Below the pieces are notes generated by a model. It searched no databases. It was not told where the DNA came from and saw nothing but the letters and a program-made list of their open reading frames with translations. Below, piece after piece: positions 51,781 to 64,000 of a stretch of DNA of 64,000 bases. The stretch covers positions 63,106 through 127,105 of the forward strand of contig CAJNYU010004046.1 of assembly GCA_905331475.1 (NCBI GenBank), read 5' to 3'. Position 1 is the stretch's first letter, and every line of letters begins with the position of its first letter. Origin of the DNA: Rotaria socialis. Its lineage: Eukaryota > Rotifera > Eurotatoria > Philodinida > Philodinidae. A program made the position numbers and the translations under genes.

Positions 51781-53346
51781 AAGGAAATTTTATAATAGAC
51801 AAGTTGCTTTTGAAACTTTATCACGCTTTTGTCATATTTGCATGTGATCAATAGTTTATGATCTTAGCAATTTTTATTTTTCATGTTGAATAAACAAGAC
51901 AGAACAATTGGTGCTTTGCGTGACAATGAGACTACATTTCATTATCACACTGACTCCAAAGGTGACTATGCATACTGATATAATAGTAATGTTTAGCTTG
52001 ATGTGATCACTTAACATGCTCTTTATGTTCTTTCTCTCACTTGGGTCCGCCTCGTTTGTCTATAATAATGAACAACGTATTGGACCAGCTGGCAAAAGGC
52101 GAACGATATCCTTAAAAACATAGGTGCGAGAGCTGTTAAATAGATTAAATTATATTGATTACTTTGATTTGTATATTTAGAAGAAACTTGACATATGAAA
52201 AAATATGTAGAGATCAGTTACTTTTACATACATTTCTTTTCGGTGTATACATGTCAAAAGCTTATTATTGATCATTAGGACGATTCTATGTATATAGTAT
52301 ATGAAAAGAATGTTTCAATCATCATCTTTATCAGCCGTATTTTCTCGTATCAAAATCTATTATATGTAGATTTACTACATATATATATATATATATGTTG
52401 TTTCTACTCATCATGAATTCAAAACACGATTATATTGACGTATCATGTACTGGTCGGCTCGTTCCATTTATGCAGCATACTGACAGATGGTAAGCCACTT
52501 GAGAACAAGAATGAGATTGAACACTTATTGCTGTTCTTCTTTGCCTGTTGCTTCCTCATTTAAACAACCATTCATTCATGTTTGACATCGACAATCATCA
52601 TCATTATCATTAACTGAAGTAGCCATAAAAAAAGGCACATGAACACAAAAATGTCTATTGACGTATAATATTTCTTCAGCTTAATTATCTACGTACATTA
52701 CTCTAATTTCTTGCCTAGAAAAAATGGTATTCGCAAATACTTTCTTACATTTTTCTTATTCGAACATATAAATGCAATAGTGATCAATCATTGATTTTCC
52801 TCTTATTCCTTTCTTTTTTTGCTGACAGTAACGGTACTTACAAATATTAAATTATTGTACTGCACAGGCAAATATTGATTTTAGCCTTTTGTGCACACAA
52901 CGTGATAATGATCATATTCATTGTTACGAAGGAAACGTGCACGCAACCTTATCACAATAGAAGTGTTAACTGCGTTCGATGAGAGAAAACGTCGGCAATC
53001 GACTTCCGTCTTAGCATAAGAAGCGTGCTATTTTTCCATTAAAGTAATCATCCAATATTGCCGCATATCGTCATTATCATCTCATCGCTGAATCGTTAAA
53101 ATGAGGCAACAGCAGTTGTGGCTTCTGTTTATGTATATTCTGTTACCAGTTCCGTCTCTCTTCATAGAAGAGAACAATTTTTCGTTATTCCTCTTTTCTT
53201 CATTCTTCCTCATGTCGTATAAATATATACGTATATGTATTGATTGAACGTTGTTGGTACCATCAACAAGAAAATGAAGACGTGCTCTTATGCGTTCGTA
53301 TATTTTCTTTCGACAAATAGTGTACCATGATCGATCTTTTTTTTAG

Positions 53347-53447
53347 GGTTACTGCATAATCCAATGGATAAATTACACTGATGAACATAAACGTACAATA
53401 GGAGTCAGTTTAGCTAAAGGAAACACATGGAATATGGCTACAATTAG
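53347..53447 (+). other. Isolated exon-like segment
   Basis: A TTTTTTTTAG acceptor and a GTAAAC donor bracket 101 bp with one clean frame (GYCIIQWINYTDEHKRTIGV, then SLAKGNTWNMATIR). No neighbouring exon could be joined. May be a remnant exon or chance. Confidence 0.25.
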
Positions 53448-54522
53448 GTAAACAATAATATAGCGAAAGAGTAAGTTGTGATAGGATTTTAGATTTAGAT
53501 AAATGTCCTTGTTCTATCATACTTTTCTCTCGCGTGGTCGACAAAGAAAGAAGCAACAATTAATTGGACGATTGGAAGATGAAGGGTCAAGTAACTTGCA
53601 TAACTAATGTAGAAGCTCAAATGAGCTCAAAAAAAGACCATCTGGAGTCAGTATTGAACTCATTTATTACATCAAGCGTATATCATTCTGAATAGTTTTA
53701 CGTATATGTGTGTATGGCGTGCTTGAATCTACGGTTCATGTCACAAACAAGTTGTAGAAATCATTTTTTTACTGATCTCTTAGAAAATACACATGTGGAA
53801 AAGCGGAGCAATGTTCAAAGAAATGAATCATTCCCTTCGGGAAATTCGTCTAATATTCTCTTAGACAAAAAATTGCCTAAGATTGAAATAGCAATATTTA
53901 CTATGACCAACATCGGTAACTTCCTCACTGTGCAGTTGACTTATCAACATGCTATTATTTATAGTTACTTGTAATCTCTACGACGCAATCTTGTTAGGTC
54001 TGTATTTATATTATTGTTTTGGCATGATTGCATCATATGTTTCTACACTATATTCAATTGAAATCTTATTTTAGTCGAAGTGACGAGATAATTGATCGAA
54101 TATAAACAATATATTATTCTACATTAATATGTTTTATATGATACATAGACATTTACAATAGTTGAAAAGACAATATTTATTAACAATTATAAGAATTCAT
54201 CTATTTTGACTTCTTTATTATGTATTACTTATTTTATTAACACTTCATTCTATGTGGACAAATAATATTCACTCAGCTTACATGTTAATTAGAAGGTCAT
54301 CGATCTTTATACTTACAGTTCCTGTTTGAATGCAAAAGCATGCAGTATTATGTTAAGTTACTCATTCATCATAGAGATTTTACCTTTCATTAGAATATTG
54401 TGAAATGTAGTCTTCTACTCTCTCGTTTCAATCTATTCAGATCAAAGAACATAGAATAACGGTCAATACGTGTTACTTTCTCTCATATGCTTACATGCAC
54501 ATGTCAACATCGTATATCTATC

Positions 54523-54561
<39 letters not shown>
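54523..54561. repeat. Compound (TA)n(TG)n microsatellite
   Basis: About ten TA units followed by about nine TG units. Pure TA runs also occur near 29,459, 31,188, 44,947, 47,122, 49,092, 52,378 and 54,799, mostly in introns or intergenic DNA. Confidence 0.9.
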
Positions 54562-55467
54562 TCTTCAAGCGAGCCCTAACCGTGAGCGTAACGATATCTC
54601 CGCACACGTTGCTACTACTATTACTCTTTTCCTAATTGACAATTACTTTATGTTTATGGTCACACTTACCTATCGACACGAGCTCACATCATCGACTGAT
54701 TTGAAGAAGCCGAAGAAGATGAAGGAAGTTAGGTAAGAAGACAAGAAAGACATTTGAAAGATGAGGTGTGAAGGATGATATTGAACCAAAACGTTATCAG
54801 TATATATATATATATATATATATCAATACATATTGATAAGAAACAATGAATAGGTGCCTGAATACTCTCATATTGCATCACTATTATGACCACAACGAAA
54901 ACGATGCATCGATGCTAAGAAAGTAAAAAAGGAAGAAGATGTCAATACTTGATTATCTTCATTTCTATTGCATAATAATTTCAGTAACCAACAACTGATT
55001 TAGTTATATTTGTCATCTTGAGAATCTTTACATTTTTCTTTCTATTGTTTTCTTTTCTTTTCTTTTCTATATTATAGATTATTTATTACAATCGTTCATA
55101 TTTAGTTAGGCGGACATTAGTATGTCAAAAAAGACAAGTATAAGTGATTTTGTCATTCAATTTTTTCTTGACATACGTACAAATTGTTATCGACTTTGAA
55201 CTTTTTCTTTTTTCTTTTTCTCTCGCTTTAACTTTAGTACAATCAACGAGTAAGACGGTGATCAATAAAAATAGCCGTTCTTACTTCTGTCCTTTTTTTT
55301 CTGCCGGTTAGAACTTCCTTTCTCCGTTTGATTTCCTGGTTTAGCTATGGCTATTTCTTGAATTTTCTTTTCTAGATGATAAACCGAGACCAATTTGCGT
55401 CAAATAGTGATCGTATTATTCTTCGCTTATCAATTCATCTAAAACAGTGGAAATTAATTAGAACATT

Positions 55468-58400
55468 ATGATGATATTATTTATTCTGATCTTCTCCTCT
55501 TGTACCACTTCCCTTTATTCATTTAATTATCAGACTGTTGAACATTGGAGATATTTAAGACCAGAAAAATCTACACATAAACCATCATATTTCGGTTATT
55601 CCTTAGCAGTTCATAGGTCCAGGTAAAACCTTGAGAAATGAATAATCATTGGAAATCTTTTATTACTTTGCTTATTTCTTAAGTTTACTCATCGGTGCAC
55701 CTCGTGATCATTCTCCACATGATATTATACCAAGACGCGGTGCTGTATGGAAATGTGAATTTCATTCAGATAATAATTGTCAACGTATACAATTTCGTCG
55801 TAATGGTATAAGATAAAAGAAATGTTTACTTCTTTTTTTTTTCTAAAATTTTTATTTTCATTCTCAGGCGAAGCTAATGTTCGCGTTGGTACATCATATG
55901 ACAATAAAACAGATCAATGGTTAGGTACTTCATTAGCAGCTAATGACGGCAATATAATTGTAAGTTTTGTTTTTATTTTAGAAACATTTTTATTTTATTT
56001 ATTCAAGTGTTTTCTTTTTATTATTCAGGCAGGTGCACCATTTCTAAAACATCGTATTAATGACGGACATAAACTCGAGTATGAAATACCAGGTGGTGCA
56101 CTTATTGGAAAGTATGGTAAATCATTGTCGATGATAGAAGATACACAAATATTTTCTCCATCGTTTCTCAATTGGCGTATGTATTTTCTTCAATAGATTT
56201 TAAATATCAAAAATAAAATCTATTTCAATATAATTAGATTCTCGAAATTATAATCAAGAAGGTTACGGTGAATTTGGTTTTCAAGTAGCATTAAGTGAAA
56301 AACCAGCACGTATTATTGTAACAGCACCAGGATCTTTTTATTTTCGAGGTAAGAAAAAAATAAAAATTCAAAAAAACATAAACAAAGAAATATTCAATTA
56401 GGCGGAATACATTCAATTCCAATACTTGAAAACAATTGGATCGATACAAGACATCCATTTACTTCTCCACATTATCAATGGCGTGATGCTGGTTGGCTTC
56501 GATACCCATCAAATTATTCTTCAAATGAATACGATGATTGGTGTTATCGAGGTAATCAAGACAAATGCTTTATCGAAAATGAACATAAAGTCTATTCGAA
56601 TCTGTTTAGGTTATGCATTAGCTCTAGGAAATTTTAATGATAATGATAATCAAGGTATGATTTCAATGCATTTTTTTTGTCAATAGATACAAATAAATAA
56701 ATAATTCGTTTTCGAATAGAAATTATTGTTGGTATACCAAAATTAGATAATTATCGTGGTGCCATCGAAATAATGAATAGTGATCTTGATGAAAATTCGA
56801 TACGAACACTAAATGGTTCACAAATGGGAGAATATTTTGGTGCATCATTATGTGTTGTTGATATTAATAATGATGGGTATAGGTCAAAATTAGTCAAAAT
56901 TGTCTTTAAATATTTTTCTTTTGCTTGATAGACTTGATGATTTGATAGTCGGTGCACCGCTGTATACAGTGAGAAAAGATGGTCGTATTATAGCTGAGGC
57001 TGGTCGAGTTGATATATTTTTTCAAACACCAGAGGTTTAATTTCTTTTTTAAACTGAAAAATAATCAATGATTTTTATTTATTTTTTAGCATAATCTTGT
57101 GCGGAAACAAAGCATTGAAGGAACACGAGAAGGAGGTCGATTAGGACATACATTAGCCAATTTAGGTGATATTGATAAAGATGGATATAATGGTATGAGA
57201 AAAAATAAATAATATCGATTGAATAGTTTATTTTTCTATATATACAGATGTAGCTATTTCAATTCCATTTATTAATCATGGTTCATCTAATATGATACAT
57301 ATTTATCGTGGATCAAATGATGGACTCATTTTAACACCATCACAAGTGAGTAGAACTAGTCTAAAACATTTAGCTTCATGAGTTTTGCTTTTCCTATATT
57401 GATGCAATGCTTATAGATTTTTCAAGCTGCAGCATTAAAAGGATTCGGTTGGGCACTGCAAGGTCAATTTGATTATGATAATAATGGCTATTTAGGTAAT
57501 GTATCAATATAATAAATGTCGTCATTATCTATAATTTTTATTCATTAACTTTAGATTTAGCCGTTAGCAGTATACATTCGGAAACTGTTGCTATCATTTT
57601 GTATGTAATTAAAATTAATATGTTTTCTAATTTGTTTTTGTTTTCTGTTAATAAAGAGCACGGCCTGTATTGCGTTTACAAACAAAATTACATAATAGTT
57701 CACCTACAATTCCACTTAATTGTACATTACGTAGTGATGATGCATGGTAAGTGAATATTTTAGTTACATTGATTTTTTTATTGATATCCATTTCTTTTCT
57801 TTTTTTTCCAGTTTTATTCTAACTGTATGTATTCACCTTCATGATGCGAAGTATCAAGCTTCAAAACGTGATAGTTAGTACTAAAAGAAAACAAAAAACA
57901 ACTAGACAAATATAGAAAATTTTTGTTTATTTCTTTTTCATTTTTAGCATTGACATATGAAATACAACTTGACAAAGATAAAGATCAAGCTGATAAACGA
58001 TTACTATTTCGAGAATCATACAGATCATTTAAAAAACGACAATTAAGATTATCGACTCGTGTTTGTCATGATTATTCATTATATATGAAAGTATGTTATA
58101 TCTATTGATATGAAACTAGCCAACGCATGTATCAAACAAGATATTGAGCAGAAAGTATGAGACATTTGGTTAAAATCACAACTTCTATCGAATTCAGTGG
58201 CATGTAGCAATAGTAAATGTTTGATAGATCTTAAAATAAATTTTTGATAGGTAGGAATATTTTATCAAATCTACAAGATCAAATTAACGCTTCTCTATTC
58301 AATTATATCGTGAGTAACAGTTTTCTGTAAGCTGTTTCCAACGACCTATGATACCTTACTTGAAATCCGTTAGATTCCTAGATACATATATAGTAAATTT

Positions 58401-61400
58401 AACTATGTTAAACTACATAAGTCAATGACACTCGTGAGCCTCATATCATGCAACAAGGAACATCGGATCTAAGAAGAAATCAAGAGGCGATGAAGTTGAA
58501 CGAAAAAATCTAGTGTGGAACATTTTCCGCTGATATTTGTAATCGATTGAAAAGATGAGAAATATTTTATCTAGAAACGTTTGCCACGATCGTTTTGAAA
58601 AGCGAGCTCATTATTTTTATATTTTCTTCTTCTTTAAACATAGGAAGATGTCGGTGACAAATTAAAACCGATTCATATACATATTGACTATTCCCTTTCA
58701 TCAAAGTCAGATGCAAATGTTGTTCCACCAATACTTGATCCCGCCAATTCCTCATATGATTATAACGTAACAGAGAATAAAATATGTTAACTATTGTTTT
58801 AAGAATATCTATTCTTCAGATTCCAATACAAAAAGATTGTGGAGCAGATGATATATGTATACCGAATCTTCATATATCAACAGCAAAGTATGTAGATATG
58901 TTTATAGAAGTTTTTGAAAATATTTCTTTATTAATAGATGGCCAGATGATTATAAAGTTGGCTTAACTAAGAAAATTCTTCTTGATATTAATGTAATTAA
59001 TACAGGAGAGAATGCATATGATACACGGTGTTTTATACAATTACCTGCCGGAGTTGAATATGTTAGTTCAAATTCAAGTTCAATTGTAAGAAAGAAATCA
59101 GAGAAAATTCATTTATTTTGTATGTTTTAATTTCGTTTAAGACAAATCTTTATTGTAATTTAATAAAACAATCTGATCGCATCATTGTGTGTCAACTTGG
59201 TAATCCACTTTTGGCCTATGGAAATGTTAGTTTAACTATTTATGATTTGAAATTAGAAAGTTTCGTCATTGCAAACTATTTTAGATCTCATTACAAATTC
59301 ATACAGCTGTCAAAAATTATTCAGCTATAGAAGCAGATACATTTGTATTCTTCATTAATGTTACAAGGTAATTCTCATTAGGGGTGGCACTTTGCGTTAA
59401 TTTAATATTAATAAAAAAACGTTTACATTAGCCACTTAATTACTTAATATTAAATGTTACGTTAAGACTTAATTTATAATATTAAATGTTAACGAAGCAC
59501 TTAATTTTAAAACATTAAGTATTGCTTTAGCACTTAATATTAAGTAATTAAGTAGCTAATATACACATTTTTTTCTTAATATTAAGTGCTAAATCAATAC
59601 TTAATTTAAAAAAATTAAATGTTACGTTAAGACTCAATACTAAGTAATTAAGTGGCTAATGCAAAGATTTTTTTATTAATGTTAAGTGTTAAGTAAAACT
59701 ACTTAATTAACTCAAATTAAAATCAACGGTTCACCACTAATTCTCATTCAAAGAATGCATTTTTATTTTTGGAATATCCAATCTTATGTCAGTACGAAAA
59801 AAAAACAGAAAAAAGAGCAAAGTGGTTAATTGGCTCTCTATCAATATTATCGATTTTTTTAAACTTAGAAAACATTCCTATTGACTGAGTTTATTACCAT
59901 CCTATTTTGTTGCTTATTTTCTTACTATATAAATATTAAAAATAATTGCGTTTAAAATGAATGTAGAATTCAATGTCTTGCAAATATAAGTCAGTGTGTT
60001 TATTCAATCTTCTAAAAAACACATTAGTCTTTAGTATTGAAACTCATATATAGTTCTCAAACTGATAAGACTAGAAAAAAAAGCGTAAGAGAACTCATTC
60101 ATACTAATGCAAACTGAGTTTTTACATATAAATTGTATGACTCGTAGAGTACTCTAAAAGTTACAGTTGTAAATAATGCTCGTTTATCATAGTATCAGAT
60201 TTCAACGGAGAATGCTTACCATATATATTAGTACAGAGGTAATTTTCCCAATAGAAAAGAAACATTCTTTTCGTCTAAAATTTTGAAAATATTCTATGAA
60301 TTAGTAAATTTATATATGTGAGACAATTTTTACTTCAAAACTCTACATTTGAGTTTTCCATTAAATACTAAAAGCTTTTTCATAAATTCTGTAAAACGAT
60401 TTCTAACTCTGTTTCAAGACTCTGTAAAGAAAAGGCCTATTAGTCTGTGACTAATATCATCAACAAATGCTCTTAAATCTACATTACGCTTAAACAATGG
60501 AGACCAGTTACAATGATTCTGCTGGCGATGAAGATTCACAATATTGATATACAACGTCTAGAAAAAACTTGATAAATCCTAGCAAACAAAAACAAGAGTA
60601 TATTGTTTACTGTAATTAACAGTTTAGCTAATTCTGTAATGTTTTTCTTCATGAAACATACTCTACAAGAAATGCCGACATATAGACGTTCTAATTATGG
60701 TCCTTCATTCAGACAGATGTAACATTAACTGTATAAATGGCTCATCAAAGAGTAGGTTAGGCATTATTGTTACTGCATCTGTGATAGTAGATAGAAATTG
60801 TCTCGCGGTAATGCGTGACTTAATTGTTAAAAAATTTTTCGAAATGATCCAGTAGAAGGATACTAAAGCAATGCATCCTAAAAATAGATCAAATTGAACA
60901 AATTTCTAGTGATTATCAATAGTAATTCCATTATGTTCCATATTTTAATTCATCCCAGAATTCTCTTTTTGCTATTATTAACGTATAAAATTTCATCTAT
61001 GTTTAGTGATAATCTGAATTCAACAAAATTATCAACCGAAATTGTGATACCAATATCGAGTTCACCAGAATTAGTCTTAATTGGGTAAAAAAAAAGTCAA
61101 TATTAACATCCAGCCAAAGGTCGTACCTTTTTTTTTCTTCTTATTCTAGTGTTGCTAAGCCAGAACAAATAGTCTCTGATACGTCGGATCAAACTTTTGG
61201 CAGATATCCAACTACTACGAAAACGGATGACTTGGAAATTGTTCATACATACACATTGCATAACAAGGGACCTAGTGATGCAAAGCGTACAGAAATTAAA
61301 TTTATGTGGCCAATGCTTCCATTGGCAGGTTTCAATGAACAGACACCATTATTGTATGGAATCGATCTTCCAAATATTATTCGAGTATCCGATCCAAAAG

Positions 61401-61993
61401 CAAATAAAGATCGATGTCAAATCTATCATTCAGTAAGAATATGTTCGATATATACATATCTATTTAAAATACTATTCGTTTTCAATTATTTAGTCTCCAT
61501 ATGAAATTCCTCGTATAGAAAATGAACGCAATAAATTAACTACTTTTTTCGATAAATTTCGTCCAACAATAACAAAAAATTTTATATTACAAGATCAATC
61601 ATCGATTGATCGATTTCAAGGATCTTTGTTGCCAGTCTATTGTCATGGACCATTATGTAAAACATTCATTTGCCATATTGATACATTACCGATCGGTCAT
61701 AGTGTTTTGATACAATTAAAGGCTAGCCTACGATATAATTATTTGCAATCAGTAAATTAATTTCGATCCAAAAAAGACTCCTTAAAAACATTTTTGTTTT
61801 AAATTTGAACTAGAAACTTGATCGTTCTAAACCATTTATTATTGTTTCAAATGCAAGTGCACAAGTACGAGAAATACCATTGAAGTTTTCAACCACAAAA
61901 TCTCAACAACAACCAATCGCACAATTAAAGGTATTGCTTTTTCTTTCTTTCTACGCTGAGAATAATAACGAAAGCAATTACATTTATGCCTAA
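55468..61993 (+). CDS. Integrin alpha chain, ectodomain complete but no membrane anchor found
   Basis: About 25 short exons. The ATG at 55468 opens a signal peptide (MMILFILIFSSCTTSLYSF). The beta-propeller of FG-GAP repeats follows: YFGYSLAVH/LLIGAPRD, WLGTSLAAND/IIAGAPF, GYGEFGFQVAL/IIVTAPG, YALALGNFND/IIVGIPKL, EYFGASLCVVDINNDGLDDL with IVGAP, GHTLANLGDIDKDGYNDVAI, and LQGQFDYDNNGYLDLAV. The D-x-N-x-D-G-type calcium loops sit in the last three. No inserted I domain is present. Thigh and calf regions run on to KPFIIVSNASAQVREIPLKF (last exon 61814-61930), about 990 residues. The next step in integrins is a membrane helix and GFFKR; here the frame hits TAA at 61991-61993, or TAG at 62027-62029 if a short intron is removed. 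Intron 59370-60987 carries a hAT MITE. A secreted integrin alpha, a decaying gene or an assembly loss are the options. Confidence 0.88.
59379..59739. mobile_element. hAT-type MITE, 361-bp copy, in an integrin intron
   Basis: Begins TAGGGGTGGCAC and ends CACCACTA, flanked by the perfect 8-bp duplication ATTCTCAT (59371-59378 and 59740-59747). The first about 30 and last about 50 bases match the copy at 43438-43537; the extra interior consists of repeated inverted TTAATATTAAGT/ACTTAATTA motifs. It lies 9 bp inside a GTAATT donor of the integrin gene in the sense strand and helps make this intron 1.6 kb. Confidence 0.93.
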
Positions 61994-62069
61994 TTTTTTT
62001 TTTTTTTTTCGTGACAAAGACCTCTTAGTTTCTCGTAATAATAAAAAAAGAATCGTTTTATTCAATTTG

Positions 62070-62671
62070 TTATACTTGATCGGATCTTAATTGATGACGA
62101 TTTTGATGTTTATACGAGCATAATATTCGATAGAAAGCTTCACGAAATTTAACATGAAGAAAAGAATAAAGTAATGGATTGATCGTTGAATTTAACCATA
62201 ATAACCAAAATGTCATTTCATAGATAAATGATGATACATCTGTAGTTTCATATGTACATACAGCACGTATTAGTGTTAATAATGTATATGGACACCAGCA
62301 TATAACAAAAGCAAAAACGAGTATAAATAAACTCTTCGCTGCTTTACGATCGCGTGTTAATGATGTTGATTTAGTAAAAATTATTTGAGAAGTAAATTTT
62401 TGTGCTTTTTCTGTAGTTTTACCGGTCAGATTTGTGTGATGCCCATTATGTTTTAATCTAATTCGATTAGTACGCATTATTCCACGCGAACGCTGTCGTA
62501 TATTTAAATAGACCAGAAGATTAAGTGACATTAAAGTAAAAAACGGTCCAAAAAATTCCACGAATGCTGTTGTTACTAGATATGGAAAATTTGTTGCAAA
62601 CGGTGGTTCACATATATGATCCTGATATTGTTCACTACCGGGTAATAAATCCCATATTATAATTGCTGGAC
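62070..62671 (-). CDS. Histamine H3-like class A GPCR, C-terminal half
   Basis: One exon from a GAATAG acceptor at 62672-62673 to the TAA at 62070. It encodes the end of extracellular loop 2 and transmembrane helices 5-7: GPAIIIWDLLPG, FVEFFGPFFTLMSLNLLVYL then NIRQRS, a basic third loop, DRKAAKSLFILVFAFVICWC with PYTLL (the CWxP motif of TM6), and FWLLWLNSTINPLLYSF (NPxxY variant NPLLY in TM7), then helix 8 FREAFYRILC. The DRK-AKSL, ICWCPYTLL..IRA.C and FWLLW.NS.INP strings are closest to histamine H3/H4 receptors, with muscarinic receptors as the next relatives. Such receptors bind biogenic amines and couple to Gi. Helices 1-4 must be encoded further right; I found no exon for them in this window. 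The gene is convergent with the integrin, 76 bp stop to stop. Confidence 0.87.
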
Positions 62672-63847
62672 CTATTCATAGAATTGAAGAAAAAGAAAAT
62701 AATTGAATTAAAATTTTTGCTCAATGCTATATCAAATAAAATTCTAAAACCAGATACAGAGATTTTGTTAACATTTATTGTACGTCTATCGATAAAACTA
62801 GGGAAATAATTAGTAATTGGAATGTATTATAAAATGTTCTAGACGAGCACGAAGTTTCCATTAGTCTTTGATATATCACTACACTAAGTTTATGCTTATA
62901 TAAGTTCGTCTGTATCGAGTAAGTTACGTGCACAAACGTCTATAAATACACACATAGGAATAGTTGCAGATAAAATAGTTTATAATTTACCATCACAGAA
63001 CAGTTCTTATAGACTATCTACCCTTCAAAATGAGCTGTAGAAGCAGGTTATGTGAATATTGATAATCTTTCAGTAATATTGATTTTCTTTGTCAGCATAG
63101 ATCCTGTCAAATAAAACTTGTTTTTTAAAATAGAACTCGTTAAATTTTCATTTGCTTTCCTACGATGTACCGCCGAGCATCTATACATACGTATATCTAT
63201 AGAGAGGAAGATGGATTTTGAAAGTTTCTACACGTTTTAACTTATACTATGATGCATTTTTGCTAGTTCGCATTAGAAGTTTGTTTTCCTCTCTTTTTCT
63301 ACTACATAGTATCGCACAGTCTCATCGTATGGTATGATTATCCATTGATATTGAACGAAACTGCCATTTATACACAATATCTATTTGAATGGATCATTAT
63401 ATGTTTAATTTTATGAGATTGATAATATAACATGAAGTTTTAGAATTTTCCGTGAACTTGCTCGAAGAAAATTCTATCACACTTAGTATTCACCTATTAG
63501 TTATTTTTTTCTATCCTTCTTCTTGTATTGCTCAACAAGTGTTACTTCTATCTGTGTTTTCTCAGTGAACTATTGTGAACAGGGTTACCAAATTCAAATT
63601 TTAGAAATCAGGGAATTTTTATGAAAAATCAGGAGTGTTTTTTTTTGACATTCAACAGTCATTCGATGATTTTTATCTGATAACTTCCGAGTTTTCACTA
63701 ATAGATACATTAGCCCCTTTTCCTATAATGGGATTGATGCTGAAAATTTTTCTTGTAGACGAATTAAAATTGAAAATAGAATGTTGATTTCAAAACGTTT
63801 ATTTAAATAGATAATTAAAATGTGTTCATTAGAATACATAGTAAAAA
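62672..63847. other. Noncoding region upstream of the GPCR exon
   Basis: Expected to be a GPCR intron, but no further GPCR exon is seen. Near 63,578 is CAGGGTTACCAAATTC followed by ATCAGGGAATTTTT / AAAAATCAGG near-inverted motifs; a related GTGTTGCCAGATCC closes the window. These resemble transposon-terminus sequences, but no full element can be drawn. Confidence 0.35.
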
Positions 63848-63966
63848 CTACTTAGCTAATTTACTCAGCAATTCGTGAACCTTTTGGGGCGTGACTCTAC
63901 TTAAATCTAACCATCGAATATATGATTCTGAAAGATTTGGTTCATTTAAAAGATAATCATAGAGTT
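63848..63966 (-). CDS. Apparent last exon of an unidentified gene
   Basis: A TTGACCAG acceptor at 63967-63968 precedes an open frame of about 39 codons (LYDYLLNEPNLSESYIRWLD, then LSRVTPQKVHELLSKLAK) ending in TAG at 63848-63850. The composition is that of a helical protein end. The rest would lie beyond the window. It might be host gene or transposon-encoded, given the terminus-like repeats on both sides. Product not recognised. Confidence 0.45.
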
Positions 63967-64000
63967 CTGGTCAAGTAAAATAGGTAGTGTTGCCAGATCC

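Larger units (their letters stand above)
48124..55467. other. Gene-poor region, 7.3 kb
   Basis: Contains TA-rich microsatellites, a 397-bp inverted-arm element (49113-49510), a decayed TBC1D5 fragment (about 50,950-51,780) and one isolated exon-like stretch (53347-53447). Elsewhere I see no gene on either strand. Confidence 0.5.

Overview
The window looks like nuclear DNA of a small-genome invertebrate animal. It is strongly AT-rich. Genes are cut by many short GT-AG introns, mostly about 45-70 bp, and the recognisable products are metazoan (integrin alpha, p21-activated kinase, PTIP, TBC1D5, ASPM, MAP10, an IGSF9/turtle-type Ig protein, a histamine-H3-like GPCR). The compact genes and the dense, decayed non-autonomous transposons suggest a rotifer, possibly a bdelloid, but that is inference. 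Runs of N (9315-9318, 42421-42422, around 42862-42871) show this is a scaffold.

Layout. 212-2171 (-): first five Ig domains of a turtle/IGSF9-like receptor whose 3' part lies outside the window. 4996-8500 (-): XRN2 5'-3' exoribonuclease with a repetitive R/G/Y-rich tail. 8871-9431 (-): gap-broken copy of a D8C-domain membrane protein; the intact copy is at 20257-21776 (-). 11628-16209 (-): compact ASPM. 17144-17704 (+): small secreted Cys-rich protein. 17862-19157: two mobile-element-like structures flanking an orphan exon. 24915-27286 (-): MAP10-like protein. 28439-29889 (-): ORP10/11-like PH protein without a sterol-binding domain. 30354-33450 (-): group I PAK kinase. 34696-36076 (-): myeloid leukemia factor. 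36299-41203 (-): PAXIP1/PTIP with BRCT repeats. 45031-48123 (+): TBC1D5, with a decayed copy of its 3' end near 51.0-51.8 kb. 55468-61993 (+): integrin alpha chain that stops just before the expected membrane helix. 62070-62671 (-): C-terminal half of a histamine-H3-like GPCR. 63848-63966 (-): apparent last exon of an unidentified gene.

The genes are not an operon and share no single pathway. Several touch mitosis, microtubules or DNA repair (ASPM, MAP10, PTIP), others membrane traffic and signalling (TBC1D5, ORP-like, PAK, integrin, GPCR). Exon models were built by eye from reading-frame continuity, splice consensus and family resemblance; for each complete multi-exon model given below with exon coordinates, the summed exon lengths are divisible by three.

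The most notable findings are a hAT-type MITE family with intact 8-bp target duplications, a 664-bp palindromic foldback element, a 397-bp element with 142-bp inverted arms, a 46-bp perfect palindrome, a near-identical core shared by two D8C genes with diverged flanks, an integrin alpha without a membrane anchor, an ASPM with almost no IQ region and an ORP-like protein lacking its lipid-transfer domain. I did not find a clearly new multi-gene system.
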